A stretch of DNA of 64,000 bases, taken from Bacillota bacterium (lineage in GTDB: Bacteria; Bacillota; Bacilli; Paenibacillales; UBA4045). Below, piece by piece: positions 8,024 to 14,964 of the stretch. Made by a program: the position numbers and the translations under genes. The DNA lies in assembly GCA_023441055.1 (NCBI GenBank), contig JAEZQY010000057.1, positions 62,001-126,000 on the forward strand, written 5' to 3'. The notes under the pieces were generated by a model. The model did not search any database. It saw only the letters and a list, made by a program, of their open reading frames with translations, and had not been told where the DNA came from. How positions within the stretch are numbered: position 1 is the first letter of the stretch; each line of letters begins with the position of its first letter.

Positions 8024-8599
8024 ATGTCGGACAAGACCAAATCAGTTAAGGATGAAATCCTGGAATGGATTAAGGCGCTGCTCATCGCTCTCGCGATCAT
8101 CTTGGTCGTCCGGTGGCTTGCTTTCAATCCGTTCCTGGTGGATGGCGAATCGATGCGGCCTAACTTTCAAGACGGCGAGATGATCGTCGTCAATAAGCTC
8201 ATTTATGAGTTCCGTGATCCAAGGCGCGGTGAAGTGATCGTCTTCCTAGCCCCAGAGGGCAAGGATTTCATTAAGCGAATCATTGCATTGCCCGGCGAGC
8301 GCGTCAGAGTCGAGGGCGATCGGGTGTACGTCAATGATCAGGTGTTGGAGGAAGGTTATCTGACCGAAGCGATTGAAGCTGCGCGCGCCTTGGGCAGGAG
8401 CTATAATAACGGCAATTATAGCGTAACAGCCGAGGTAACCGTGCCGGAGAACACCTTGTTCGTTCTGGGTGATAATCGCTCGCACAGCAAGGACAGCCGC
8501 TTCCCCGATGTCGGCTTCGTCAGCTATGATCAGATTGTCGGCCGGGCTGATCTCGTCTATTGGCCGATACGTGAGCTCGGTATTGTACAGCATGAATAG
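8024..8599 (+). CDS. lepB: Type I signal peptidase
   Basis: This enzyme cleaves N-terminal signal peptides from exported proteins at the outer face of the membrane. It has 191 residues. One N-terminal transmembrane segment (about 16-35) is followed by box B with the catalytic serine (GESMRP, Ser43) and box D with the general-base lysine (FIKRIIALPGE, Lys84). Box E is VLGDNRSHSKDSR. This is the short Sip type of Gram-positive bacteria. It lies between rplS and rbgA, so secretion and ribosome genes are interleaved. The ATG is preceded by AAGGAAGGAC. Confidence 0.97.
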   Translation: MSDKTKSVKDEILEWIKALLIALAIILVVRWLAFNPFLVDGESMRPNFQDGEMIVVNKLIYEFRDPRRGEVIVFLAPEGKDFIKRIIALPGERVRVEGDRVYVNDQVLEEGYLTEAIEAARALGRSYNNGNYSVTAEVTVPENTLFVLGDNRSHSKDSRFPDVGFVSYDQIVGRADLVYWPIRELGIVQHE

Positions 8600-8610
8600 G
8601 AGGTGCAGCT

Positions 8611-9486
8611 ATGACGATTCAATGGTTTCCGGGACATATGACGCGTGCGCGTCGGAAAATTGAAGAAAAGTTATCGATGATCGATGTTGTGATCGAATTG
8701 CTAGATGCTAGAATTCCGCTGGCTAGTCGCAATCCCATGGTGGATGCCATCGTGAAGGAGAAGCCAAGAGTGATTCTGCTGAACAAGGCGGACCTAGCGG
8801 ATGCCGAGACAACTCGAGCTTGGGAGAGAGCGCTCAGTGGTGATGGCAGGCAAGCGATCGCTCTGAACTCGACAACAGGCAGACCCATGGAGAAGATTGC
8901 GCCAGTCTGCAAGGCGCTCTTAAGCGATAAAATTGAGGCCCAGATACGTAAGGGTATGGTGCCGCGTCCTATACGCGCGTTAATCGTCGGCATTCCCAAT
9001 GTGGGGAAGTCGACATTAATTAACACCCTGGCTGGTAAAGGTATCGCAGCGACCGGTGATAAGCCTGGCGTTACGAAGGCGCAGCAATGGATCAAGACGG
9101 ATGCGGGAATCGATTTATTGGATACGCCCGGCATCTTATGGCCGAAGTTTGAGGATCAGATGGTCGGCTATCTGCTGGCCATAACAGGCGCGATTAAGGA
9201 AGAGATTCTGTATCTGGACGACATAGCCTTCTACGCGGTCAAGGAACTGATTCGCTCGTACCCTGAGCGACTTATGGAGCGTTATGAGCTGGATGAATTG
9301 CCTGAGGTGGATGATCAGGATCCGCATCCGATCGTAGAGGTTATGGAGAAGATTGGTCGCAGAAGAGGCTGTGTCGTTAGCGGAGGCAAGGTGGACCTGA
9401 CCAAGACAGCATCCGTGCTGCTGCGGGACCTGCGATCCGGCGCGCTTGGCCGTATTAGCTTGGAGCGGCCGTCAAACATGGAATAA
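8611..9486 (+). CDS. rbgA: Ribosome biogenesis GTPase RbgA (YlqF)
   Basis: A circularly permuted GTPase needed for the late 50S step that incorporates L16, L27 and L36. The 291-residue protein shows the permuted order: G4 LLNKADL (about 57-63) comes before G1 GIPNVGKSTL (about 127-136), then the G3 motif DTPGILWP. The C-terminal ANTAR-like RNA-binding region contains YAVKELIRSYPERL and RRRGCVVSGGKVD. GAATAGGAGGTGCAGCT gives a strong start at 8611, 11 bp after lepB. The region after the stop is a repeat-rich non-coding stretch. Confidence 0.97.
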   Translation: MTIQWFPGHMTRARRKIEEKLSMIDVVIELLDARIPLASRNPMVDAIVKEKPRVILLNKADLADAETTRAWERALSGDGRQAIALNSTTGRPMEKIAPVCKALLSDKIEAQIRKGMVPRPIRALIVGIPNVGKSTLINTLAGKGIAATGDKPGVTKAQQWIKTDAGIDLLDTPGILWPKFEDQMVGYLLAITGAIKEEILYLDDIAFYAVKELIRSYPERLMERYELDELPEVDDQDPHPIVEVMEKIGRRRGCVVSGGKVDLTKTASVLLRDLRSGALGRISLERPSNME

Positions 9487-9508
9487 GCCAAAGCATGGAT
9501 GAACTTTA

Positions 9509-9763
9509 GTGCCAGAATCTGAAGCTGCATGGTGCGATGCGTGGAAATTGGAACGTGCAGTGCCGGATTCTGAAGCTGCATGGTGCGATGCGTGGTAATT
9601 GGAGCGTGCAGTGCCGGATTCTGAAGCTGCATGGTGCGATGCGTGGTAATTGGGGCGTGCAGCGCCGGAATCTGAAGCTGCATGTTGCGATGCGTGGTAA
9701 TTGGGGCATGCAGCGCCGTAATCTGAAGCTGCATGGTGCGATATAGGTAATTGTTATGTGTAG
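9509..9763 (+). repeat. Array of five 51-bp tandem repeats
   Basis: The marker TCTGAAGCTGCATG recurs at 9518, 9569, 9620, 9671 and 9722, an exact 51-bp period. Units are nearly identical (GTGCCGGATTCTGAAGCTGC...), and the fifth decays after GATATAGGTAATTG. Each unit can form GCTGCATG against CGTGCAGT/C or CATGCAGC, and the changes between units keep pairing through G-U or Watson-Crick pairs. The period is a multiple of three, so open frames run through it on both strands, but none has a ribosome site and I do not call a gene. The array fills more than half of the 436-base gap between rbgA and rnhB. Confidence 0.95.
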
Positions 9764-9831
9764 TGTCCTCTCTTTCCTCACCATTATCCTCGAGCTCTCA
9801 CCAATCTTCCCCACTCATCATGCTCAGTACG

Positions 9832-9858
9832 CTCAACAAACTCAACAAACTCAACAAA
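9832..9858 (+). repeat. Three perfect copies of a 9-bp repeat
   Basis: CTCAACAAA occurs three times head to tail, 65 bp before rnhB and inside a pyrimidine-rich stretch (9765-9870). It is a separate repeat family from the 51-bp array just upstream. No function is visible. Confidence 0.9.
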
Positions 9859-9922
9859 GTTCCATTGCAACTGCAGTTCTTGTGTGTAGGTATTCTTCGT
9901 TAAGGGATAAGGGGAGTCGTAC

Positions 9923-10504
9923 GTGATGATTGTGTGCGGAGTTGATGAAACAGGACGAGGGTCTTCCATTTCGGGGGTATGGGTTTCTGCATGTATACTT
10001 GATCCCAATAATCCGATAGAGGGGTTGCGAGATTCGAAGAAGCTGTCTGCCAAAAAGCGGGAAGCGCTTGTTGAAGAAATTAAGGCCAAAGCCATCTGCT
10101 GGAATGTGGAAATAGCAACGCTAGAGGAGGTTGAGCAGCTGAACGTGCTGAACGCAACCTTGCTTGCTATGAAACGGGCAGTAGAAGGGCTGCGCATTCA
10201 ACCTGATCGGGTATTCGTCGATGGCAATACCTTGCCTGATCTGGCCATTCCAGCCGAGGCTATTGTCAAAGGGGACGACCTGATCCCCGCTATCAGCGCC
10301 GCATCTATCCTTGCTAAAGTTGCACGTGATAAAGCGGTTAGGGAGCTTCACCGAGAATATCCGCATTATGGCTTTGACAAGCATAAAGGCTATCTGACTA
10401 AAAATCATATGGCAGCGCTGCAAAAATACGGCCCTTCTCCGATTCATAGGAAGACATACGCGCCTATTCGCAATTTATTGCACATGCAATTGGAATTGTT
10501 CTGA
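9923..10504 (+). CDS. rnhB: Ribonuclease HII, compact form
   Basis: The enzyme cuts RNA in RNA-DNA hybrids and at single ribonucleotides embedded in DNA. It has 193 residues. The catalytic quartet is present: Asp8-Glu9 (GVDETGRG), Asp100 (FVDGN) and Asp118 (VKGDD), with SAASILAKVARD after it. It lacks the N-terminal extension of about 70 residues seen in B. subtilis RnhB. The loop after GRG reads SSISGVW instead of the usual PLAGPVV type. Wording such as LDPNNPIEGLRDSKKLS is closer to the proteobacterial form. Lysine codons are mostly AAA here, unlike the AAG-rich neighbours. These points suggest replacement by transfer, which is an inference. Start: GTG 9923 or ATG 9926, after AGGGGAG. Confidence 0.93.
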   Translation: MMIVCGVDETGRGSSISGVWVSACILDPNNPIEGLRDSKKLSAKKREALVEEIKAKAICWNVEIATLEEVEQLNVLNATLLAMKRAVEGLRIQPDRVFVDGNTLPDLAIPAEAIVKGDDLIPAISAASILAKVARDKAVRELHREYPHYGFDKHKGYLTKNHMAALQKYGPSPIHRKTYAPIRNLLHMQLELF

Positions 10505-10570
10505 TATCCCGCGACAAGGAATGGCCCTCCCAAGCGGAGACGCTGTTGCTAGAGGGATAAGTTAACACTA

Positions 10571-10596
10571 TTAATCTAGACGGCTTCTGCCGATAT
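10571..10596 (+). promoter_or_regulatory. Candidate SigD (flagellar sigma) promoter for ylqG-ylqH
   Basis: GCCGATAT at 10589-10596 is an exact match to the B. subtilis SigD -10 element. A TAAA-like -35 (TTAA at 10571-10574 with 14 bp, or TAAT at 10572-10575 with 13 bp) matches three of four positions. It lies 38 bp before the start of a FliK-like gene, which fits a motility regulon. Confidence 0.7.
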
Positions 10597-10634
10597 AAAA
10601 GAGAGAAGTATCCGTGCAGAAGGAGGGGAATGCG

Positions 10635-12473
10635 ATGGAGATCAGTCGGTTGCTAAGCGCGATGATCGGCATGCGGGAGAATACAGATGCTAAGCAGCTC
10701 GAGCTTAAGGTTGGACAAGTTGTCCGCGGAATTGTCATGCAGCTGTTCGCTGACTCGGAGGCGCTGGTGAATATCGCTGGTGTGTCGGTGCGCGCCAAGC
10801 TGGAATCGCCCCTCCAGCCCGGACAAGCAACGCTGCTGCAGGTGCGTCCGCAATCCACCGCGGGGCAGATCCTGCTCCAGCCTCTCACTGATTCTGGTGT
10901 TCCGATTCCAGAGCAATCTCTAGCTGATCTGGCTAAGAGTCTGGGGCTTAAGGATACAGAGGCGAATCGCATCATGCTCAGAGAGCTGCATCTTGCCGGC
11001 ATTCCGCTCACAGCGAAGCAGGCACAGCGCTTTGAAGCGGCTGTCCAGGACGTATGGAGACAGCAAGGTGGCAGGGCGGAGCTGAAAACGATTGTCGATG
11101 CTGCGATTGTCGCCTACCGCAAGGATCTGCCGATCAGGAGCGAGATTGTCGCTCCCTTGCATCAGGCCATGTCCGGCCAATCCCTGAATACACTAAATAC
11201 GAATTTGACGCAGGCGCTGCAAGTCTACCTGCAGCCCGCCGCTACTGGCGGATCGGATGCGGCTATGAGTAGCAGCTTGCCGATTGCACAGCGGCTCGCT
11301 GACGCGCTCGTGAAGCTGCAACAGCTGCTGCCGGTTATCAGCCAGGGGGGGCCTGCTTCGTCCACTAGTGGCGCGGCTGTGACAGCACAGGCAGCTGGCG
11401 CTTATGCGAGTGCTGCCTCGGCAGCGGGTGCTGCAGAGGTGCATGCGCCTGCTGTGAATGCCCAAACAGCCAATGCGCTGTTCACACAGCCAGCAGCATC
11501 TATAGCTGCGTCATCGGCTAATCATGCGCAGGCTGCCGCTGCCAGCATTGATCAACCGCCGGCTGCTACACAATCTGTGGCTAATGCTGCCTCTGCAGGG
11601 CAGGCACAAGGCGCTTCCTCCGCTGAGCAGGCGGCTAGGTTGACCAATCCCATGCCAGCAGATGCCGGAGCAATGGCAATTAGAACGGAGAACGGAGCTA
11701 GCCCTGCTAGTGCCGCAGCAACGGCAGCGCCTCCTCCGGATGATTCAGCTGGACGAGCAGCTGAACGAGCGCTGCTGGCGGCGACTCAGCAGGGCAGGGA
11801 GGAGCCGTGGATTAAATTAATATTCCGGCATCTGGGGCTGGACTATGAGCGTAGGGCAGTGGATGCGATTGGACATCAAACCGTTAACACCGAAGCGCTG
11901 GAAGCAGCCAAGGACACGGTTAAAGGCTTGATTCTGCAGCTAGCAGCGGATGATCGGCTGCCTGCGGCATTGAAGGAAGCCTTACAGCAGACGCTGCAGC
12001 AAATTACGGGCCAACAGTTGCTGCTCGGAAGCGAGCGCGGCGCGCCGATCGCGATCATGACGATGCTGGTGCCGGTTGGTGAGCAAGGGGATGGAGCTGA
12101 TCATGCCGCAGTGCAAATCCAGGCTCGAAAAAATAAAAATGGGCGGTTCGACTCGGACAATTGCCGGTTGATCTTCGATCTTCAGATGAATCGACTAGGT
12201 AATACGATTATTGATGCGGCTGTGGTGAATCGGATTGTCAGTCTGCAAATTCATAATGATCATCCGCTGCTGAGCGATTTATTAGAGGAGTTGCGTCCTG
12301 ACATCGACCAGGCGCTCGCATCGATTGGTTATCAATTTATCTCGATCAAGCATCTCCCGTATCCGATCGGGCCATCGTCCGCTTCGGAGCAAGGCAGAAC
12401 TGAACAAACCGCAGCAATTGTCTCTTCCAGTTATCGGAATCAACCCTATAAGGGGGTGGATCTGCGCGTATGA
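10635..12473 (+). CDS. ylqG: FliK-like flagellar hook-length-control-related protein (YlqG type)
   Basis: A 612-residue protein with a conserved N-terminal region (about 1-170, including VKLEVGQVVRG-like LELKVGQVVRG and a small OB-like segment), a long Ala/Gln/Ser-rich linker (about 200-370) that looks disordered, and a C-terminal domain with VVNRIVSLQIHND and LLEELRPDIDQALASIGYQF that resembles the FliK C-terminal domain. It is a second FliK-like protein beside the canonical one at 33238. The ATG at 10635 follows AAGGAGGGG; an upstream in-frame GTG at 10614 overlaps that ribosome site. It overlaps ylqH by 4 bp and lies behind a SigD-like promoter. Its role in hook or export control is inferred. 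Confidence 0.8.
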   Translation: MEISRLLSAMIGMRENTDAKQLELKVGQVVRGIVMQLFADSEALVNIAGVSVRAKLESPLQPGQATLLQVRPQSTAGQILLQPLTDSGVPIPEQSLADLAKSLGLKDTEANRIMLRELHLAGIPLTAKQAQRFEAAVQDVWRQQGGRAELKTIVDAAIVAYRKDLPIRSEIVAPLHQAMSGQSLNTLNTNLTQALQVYLQPAATGGSDAAMSSSLPIAQRLADALVKLQQLLPVISQGGPASSTSGAAVTAQAAGAYASAASAAGAAEVHAPAVNAQTANALFTQPAASIAASSANHAQAAAASIDQPPAATQSVANAASAGQAQGASSAEQAARLTNPMPADAGAMAIRTENGASPASAAATAAPPPDDSAGRAAERALLAATQQGREEPWIKLIFRHLGLDYERRAVDAIGHQTVNTEALEAAKDTVKGLILQLAADDRLPAALKEALQQTLQQITGQQLLLGSERGAPIAIMTMLVPVGEQGDGADHAAVQIQARKNKNGRFDSDNCRLIFDLQMNRLGNTIIDAAVVNRIVSLQIHNDHPLLSDLLEELRPDIDQALASIGYQFISIKHLPYPIGPSSASEQGRTEQTAAIVSSSYRNQPYKGVDLRV

Positions 12474-12766
12474 GTGACGAATCGAGTGTGCCAAGGAAGA
12501 AGGCAGTAGCTCTGAAGTACAATCCGGAGGAGCAGCAGGCCCCGGTAGTAGTTGCCAAGGGGCAGGGCTTCGTCGCGGAGACGATCCTGAGCAAGGCGAG
12601 GGAGCATGGTGTCGAGGTACAGGAGGATCCTTCCCTCGTCGAAGTGTTGTCTAGACTAGACATTAATCAGGAAATTCCCGCAGAGATGTATGCGCTTGTC
12701 GCGGAGCTGCTCAGCTTCATCTACCGGACGGATCGCAGAATTGACGCTGGGGAGCTGCTCGAATGA
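12470..12766 (+). CDS. ylqH: Stand-alone FlhB C-terminal-domain protein (YlqH type)
   Basis: The 98-residue protein aligns with the cytoplasmic tail of FlhB starting just after the autocleavage site. VALKYNPEEQQAPVVVAKGQG matches VAIRYDANEMDAPMVIAKGQD of the FlhB in this window (43320 onward), and EIPAEMYALVAELLSFIYR matches HVPNDLFQAVAEVLAYVYR (each pair read as shorter blocks). It has no membrane segments and no NPTH motif, so it mimics the cleaved FlhB fragment that selects export substrates. The ATGA overlap with the FliK-like gene suggests the two products work together, since FliK acts through FlhB. The function is inferred; homology is clear. Confidence 0.85.
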   Translation: MSDESSVPRKKAVALKYNPEEQQAPVVVAKGQGFVAETILSKAREHGVEVQEDPSLVEVLSRLDINQEIPAEMYALVAELLSFIYRTDRRIDAGELLE

Positions 12767-13173
12767 ATCGGCCGCCCCCGGGAGACTCACGACCGAACGG
12801 GCGGATCTCAGGAGATTCGCGCCGGATGACGGGCAAGATAGGGGAAGAGGCAGCTGCGCAATATATAGCGGAATTGGGCTATCAGATTGTCGCGCGCAAC
12901 TGGCGCTGCCGCAACGGTGAGCTTGATCTAATCGCCCTGCATGATGCACAGCTGGTCTTCATCGAAGTGCGTACACGCAGGAGCAGTGGACGGTATGGGA
13001 CAGCGGCCGAATCGGTGGTGAATCGGAAGCGTCAGCGTCTCCGTATGCTAGCTCAGATCTATGTGACCATGCATGCCGTTCATCATCAAGCGATGCGCTT
13101 CGATGTCATTACGGTTATGCTGGGGTCTGACATGGCTATCAAGCATATTGACCACTATGCCAATGCATTCTAA
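12763..13173 (+). CDS. yraN: YraN/UPF0102 family putative endonuclease
   Basis: A 136-residue protein with a restriction-endonuclease-like core: GKIGEEAAAQYIAELGYQIV, then RNWRCRNGELDLIALHD and VFIEVRTRRS. These supply the Glu, Asp and ExK-like residues of the fold, with Arg where many members have Lys. The biochemical role of the family is not settled. The first 20 residues are Pro/Arg-rich and poorly conserved, so translation may start at the internal ATG of MTGKIGEE. It overlaps ylqH by 4 bp (ATGA), and its stop codon overlaps that of the convergent comM gene inside CTAA. Confidence 0.88.
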   Translation: MNRPPPGDSRPNGRISGDSRRMTGKIGEEAAAQYIAELGYQIVARNWRCRNGELDLIALHDAQLVFIEVRTRRSSGRYGTAAESVVNRKRQRLRMLAQIYVTMHAVHHQAMRFDVITVMLGSDMAIKHIDHYANAF

Positions 13174-14720
13174 GTGTTGGCGCGATCCAGAATGCGGTAT
13201 TGCAGCGCCTCTGCCAGATGCGCTGTCTGAATACACTTAGAATCCTCGAGATCAGCAATGGTCCGGGCAAGCTTAAGAATACGGTCATACGCCCTCGCGC
13301 TCAGTCCCAGATAGTCGTAGGATTGCCTAAGCAATCGCTCGCCTTCTGCCGGTATCACACAATGCTGTCTGATCAGCTGGCCAGTAAGCTCGCTATTGAA
13401 GCGCAAGGGCAGATGACGATAGCGCTCTAGCTGCCTTAAGTGCGCCTGATGAACGAGCTGGGCCATACGCTCCGATGTTAACCCATTCTCCTGCCTAGCT
13501 TGCACCAGGAGGTCGGGTAATTCTACTCTGGGCACTTCCGCATGAATGTCAATTCGGTCTAGCAATGGTCCAGACAGCTTGCTTCGATAGCGATGTATGA
13601 TCTTGGGCGTGCATGTGCATGGCCGGGCAGCATTCATGTCGCCTGCAAATCCGCAGGGGCATGGATTCATCGAGGTGGCGAGCAAGAAGGAAGTCGGGAA
13701 TTGCAGCGTTGCCCTAGCGCGTGATAACGTGACATGGCGATCCTCAAGCGGCTGCCTGAGTCCTTCTAGAACTTGCCGGCTGAACTCAGGCAGCTCATCG
13801 AGGAACAGCACCCCGCGATGGGCGAGACTTACCTCGCCCGGCTTCGGCATGCTTCCACCGCCTATCATGCCTGCATAGGAGAGCGTATGATGAGGAGCGC
13901 GGAATGGACGGTTAGGCCGTAGGAGACTGCCCCTCGGCTTCTGACCTACGATGCTGTAGATCTTCATCACCTCCAGTGCTTCCTCGTCTGTCAGCGGCGG
14001 CAGAATGGACGGCAGGCGCCTGAGCAGCATCGTCTTGCCTGAGCCCGGTGGCCCGAGGAGAAGTAGATTATGCATGCCGGCTGCGGCGATCATCATCGTC
14101 CGCTTCGCATGCGGCTGACCACGGACATCATCATAGTTGGTCGCCTCTTCCTCCATGCTGACATGCTGCAGGTCTGCAATGGGAACCGTATGCGCTGAGT
14201 TCTCCTCAAGTTTAATCTCCTTCATGACCTTCAGCTGCGACAGATGTGCGATACCGATGATTCGAATATGAGGAATGAGTCGAGCCTCCGCCACATTCGC
14301 TATGGGCACTGCAACCATCTGATAGCCCGCCAGGCTAAGCGCGTGCACCATACTCACAATGCCGAGGACAGGCTTGACTGCTCCATCCAGGGCCAGCTCG
14401 CCAATCAATGGGATGCCGTCGATCGCATGTGCAGTCAGCTGACCGCTGCCTATGAGCAGACTCGCCGCAATGGCTAGATCGAAGGCTGAGCCTTCCTTGC
14501 GGACATCGGCTGGCGCCAGATTAATGGTGATTCTTGCCATCGGAAATTCATAGTCGCTGTTGCGAATCGCGGTCCTGACCCGTTCTGTTGACTCTCTGAC
14601 CGAGTTGTCCGGCAGACCAACAATGGTCATCTGCGGAAGGCCGTTGGAGACGTCCGCTTCCACTTCGATTATTCGACCGTGAATGCCATGAATTGCCGCA
14701 CTGTATACTTTGGCATACAT
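13170..14720 (-). CDS. comM: YifB/ComM-family AAA+ ATPase (Mg-chelatase-like)
   Basis: This is the only minus-strand gene in the window. It has 516 residues. An N-terminal Lon-like/ChlI domain (MYAKVYSAAIHGIHG, VGLPDNSVRESTERVR, GSAFDLAIA) is followed by the AAA+ module with Walker A LLLGPPGSGKT (about 212-222), Walker B FLDELPEF and the Cys cluster MNPCPCGF, and by a C-terminal helical domain. ComM is a branch-migration helicase used in natural transformation in Gram-negatives; other YifB roles are unclear. The ATG at 14720 fits the family better than the GTG at 14756. Its ribosome site is inside a long hairpin. dprA, another transformation gene, lies 2.5 kb away. Confidence 0.92.
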   Translation of the reverse strand: MYAKVYSAAIHGIHGRIIEVEADVSNGLPQMTIVGLPDNSVRESTERVRTAIRNSDYEFPMARITINLAPADVRKEGSAFDLAIAASLLIGSGQLTAHAIDGIPLIGELALDGAVKPVLGIVSMVHALSLAGYQMVAVPIANVAEARLIPHIRIIGIAHLSQLKVMKEIKLEENSAHTVPIADLQHVSMEEEATNYDDVRGQPHAKRTMMIAAAGMHNLLLLGPPGSGKTMLLRRLPSILPPLTDEEALEVMKIYSIVGQKPRGSLLRPNRPFRAPHHTLSYAGMIGGGSMPKPGEVSLAHRGVLFLDELPEFSRQVLEGLRQPLEDRHVTLSRARATLQFPTSFLLATSMNPCPCGFAGDMNAARPCTCTPKIIHRYRSKLSGPLLDRIDIHAEVPRVELPDLLVQARQENGLTSERMAQLVHQAHLRQLERYRHLPLRFNSELTGQLIRQHCVIPAEGERLLRQSYDYLGLSARAYDRILKLARTIADLEDSKCIQTAHLAEALQYRILDRANT

Positions 14721-14725
14721 AATAG

Positions 14726-14777
14726 AAAAAGCACCTCTTCTCCGAAATTTGGTCACGCATTCGGATAAAAGGTGCTT
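14726..14777 (-). promoter_or_regulatory. Long hairpin with U-tract over the comM ribosome binding site
   Basis: Read on the minus strand, AAGCACCT (14777-14770) pairs with AGGTGCTT (14736-14729) and TCCGAA (14765-14760) pairs with TTCGGA (14746-14741), with a short internal loop that can partly pair. The stem is followed by a run of U and then the comM ATG at 14720. The GAGGTG ribosome site lies in the 3' arm. The element could act as an attenuator or hide the ribosome site. Confidence 0.7.
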
Positions 14778-14781
14778 CCTT

Positions 14782-14811
14782 ATTATCTAAAGTAAGTGTA
14801 ACAAATATCAA
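14782..14811 (-). promoter_or_regulatory. Possible comM promoter
   Basis: On the minus strand a -35 TTGATA (plus 14806-14811) and a -10 GATAAT (plus 14782-14787) lie 18 bp apart. Transcription would start just before the hairpin that covers the comM ribosome site. Confidence 0.5.
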
Positions 14812-14888
14812 AAAGGGATGCTACAATGATTTTTCTCATCAATTGTCCAATTCTTTTCGAAATAATTAAGGAAAGTGTCGAATGGGAA

Positions 14889-14897
14889 TGGTATAAT
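14889..14897 (+). promoter_or_regulatory. Extended -10 promoter for sucCD
   Basis: TGGTATAAT gives a consensus TATAAT (14892-14897) with the TGn extension. No good -35 is seen, which is usual for extended -10 promoters. It lies about 70 bp before sucC. Confidence 0.65.
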
Positions 14898-14964
14898 AAT
14901 GAAGGTCTGTGCATGTCAATGTTTCCAATTAGAGAGCAAATCGTGATAGGAGGTCCAACGAAGG

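Noticed and set aside
9537..9746. Small + strand frame of 69 codons made of 17-residue repeats over the 51-bp array
   Set aside because: The period is a multiple of three, so any open frame stays open; there is no ribosome site and equal frames exist on the other strand.
9509..9763. CRISPR array
   Set aside because: The units are contiguous with no unique spacers, and there are no cas genes.
9315..9814. Minus-strand repeat-containing frames (139 and 102 codons) over the array and the end of rbgA
   Set aside because: They overlap a well-supported gene, lack ribosome sites and have a composition that follows only from the repeat.
9784..10197. Minus-strand frame of 137 codons opposite rnhB
   Set aside because: It is a shadow of rnhB with no family match; the repeated Phe-Val-Glu comes from the 9-bp repeat.
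12763..13173. Defence-system nuclease
   Set aside because: It matches the widespread YraN/UPF0102 family in a housekeeping position, with no partner genes of a defence system.
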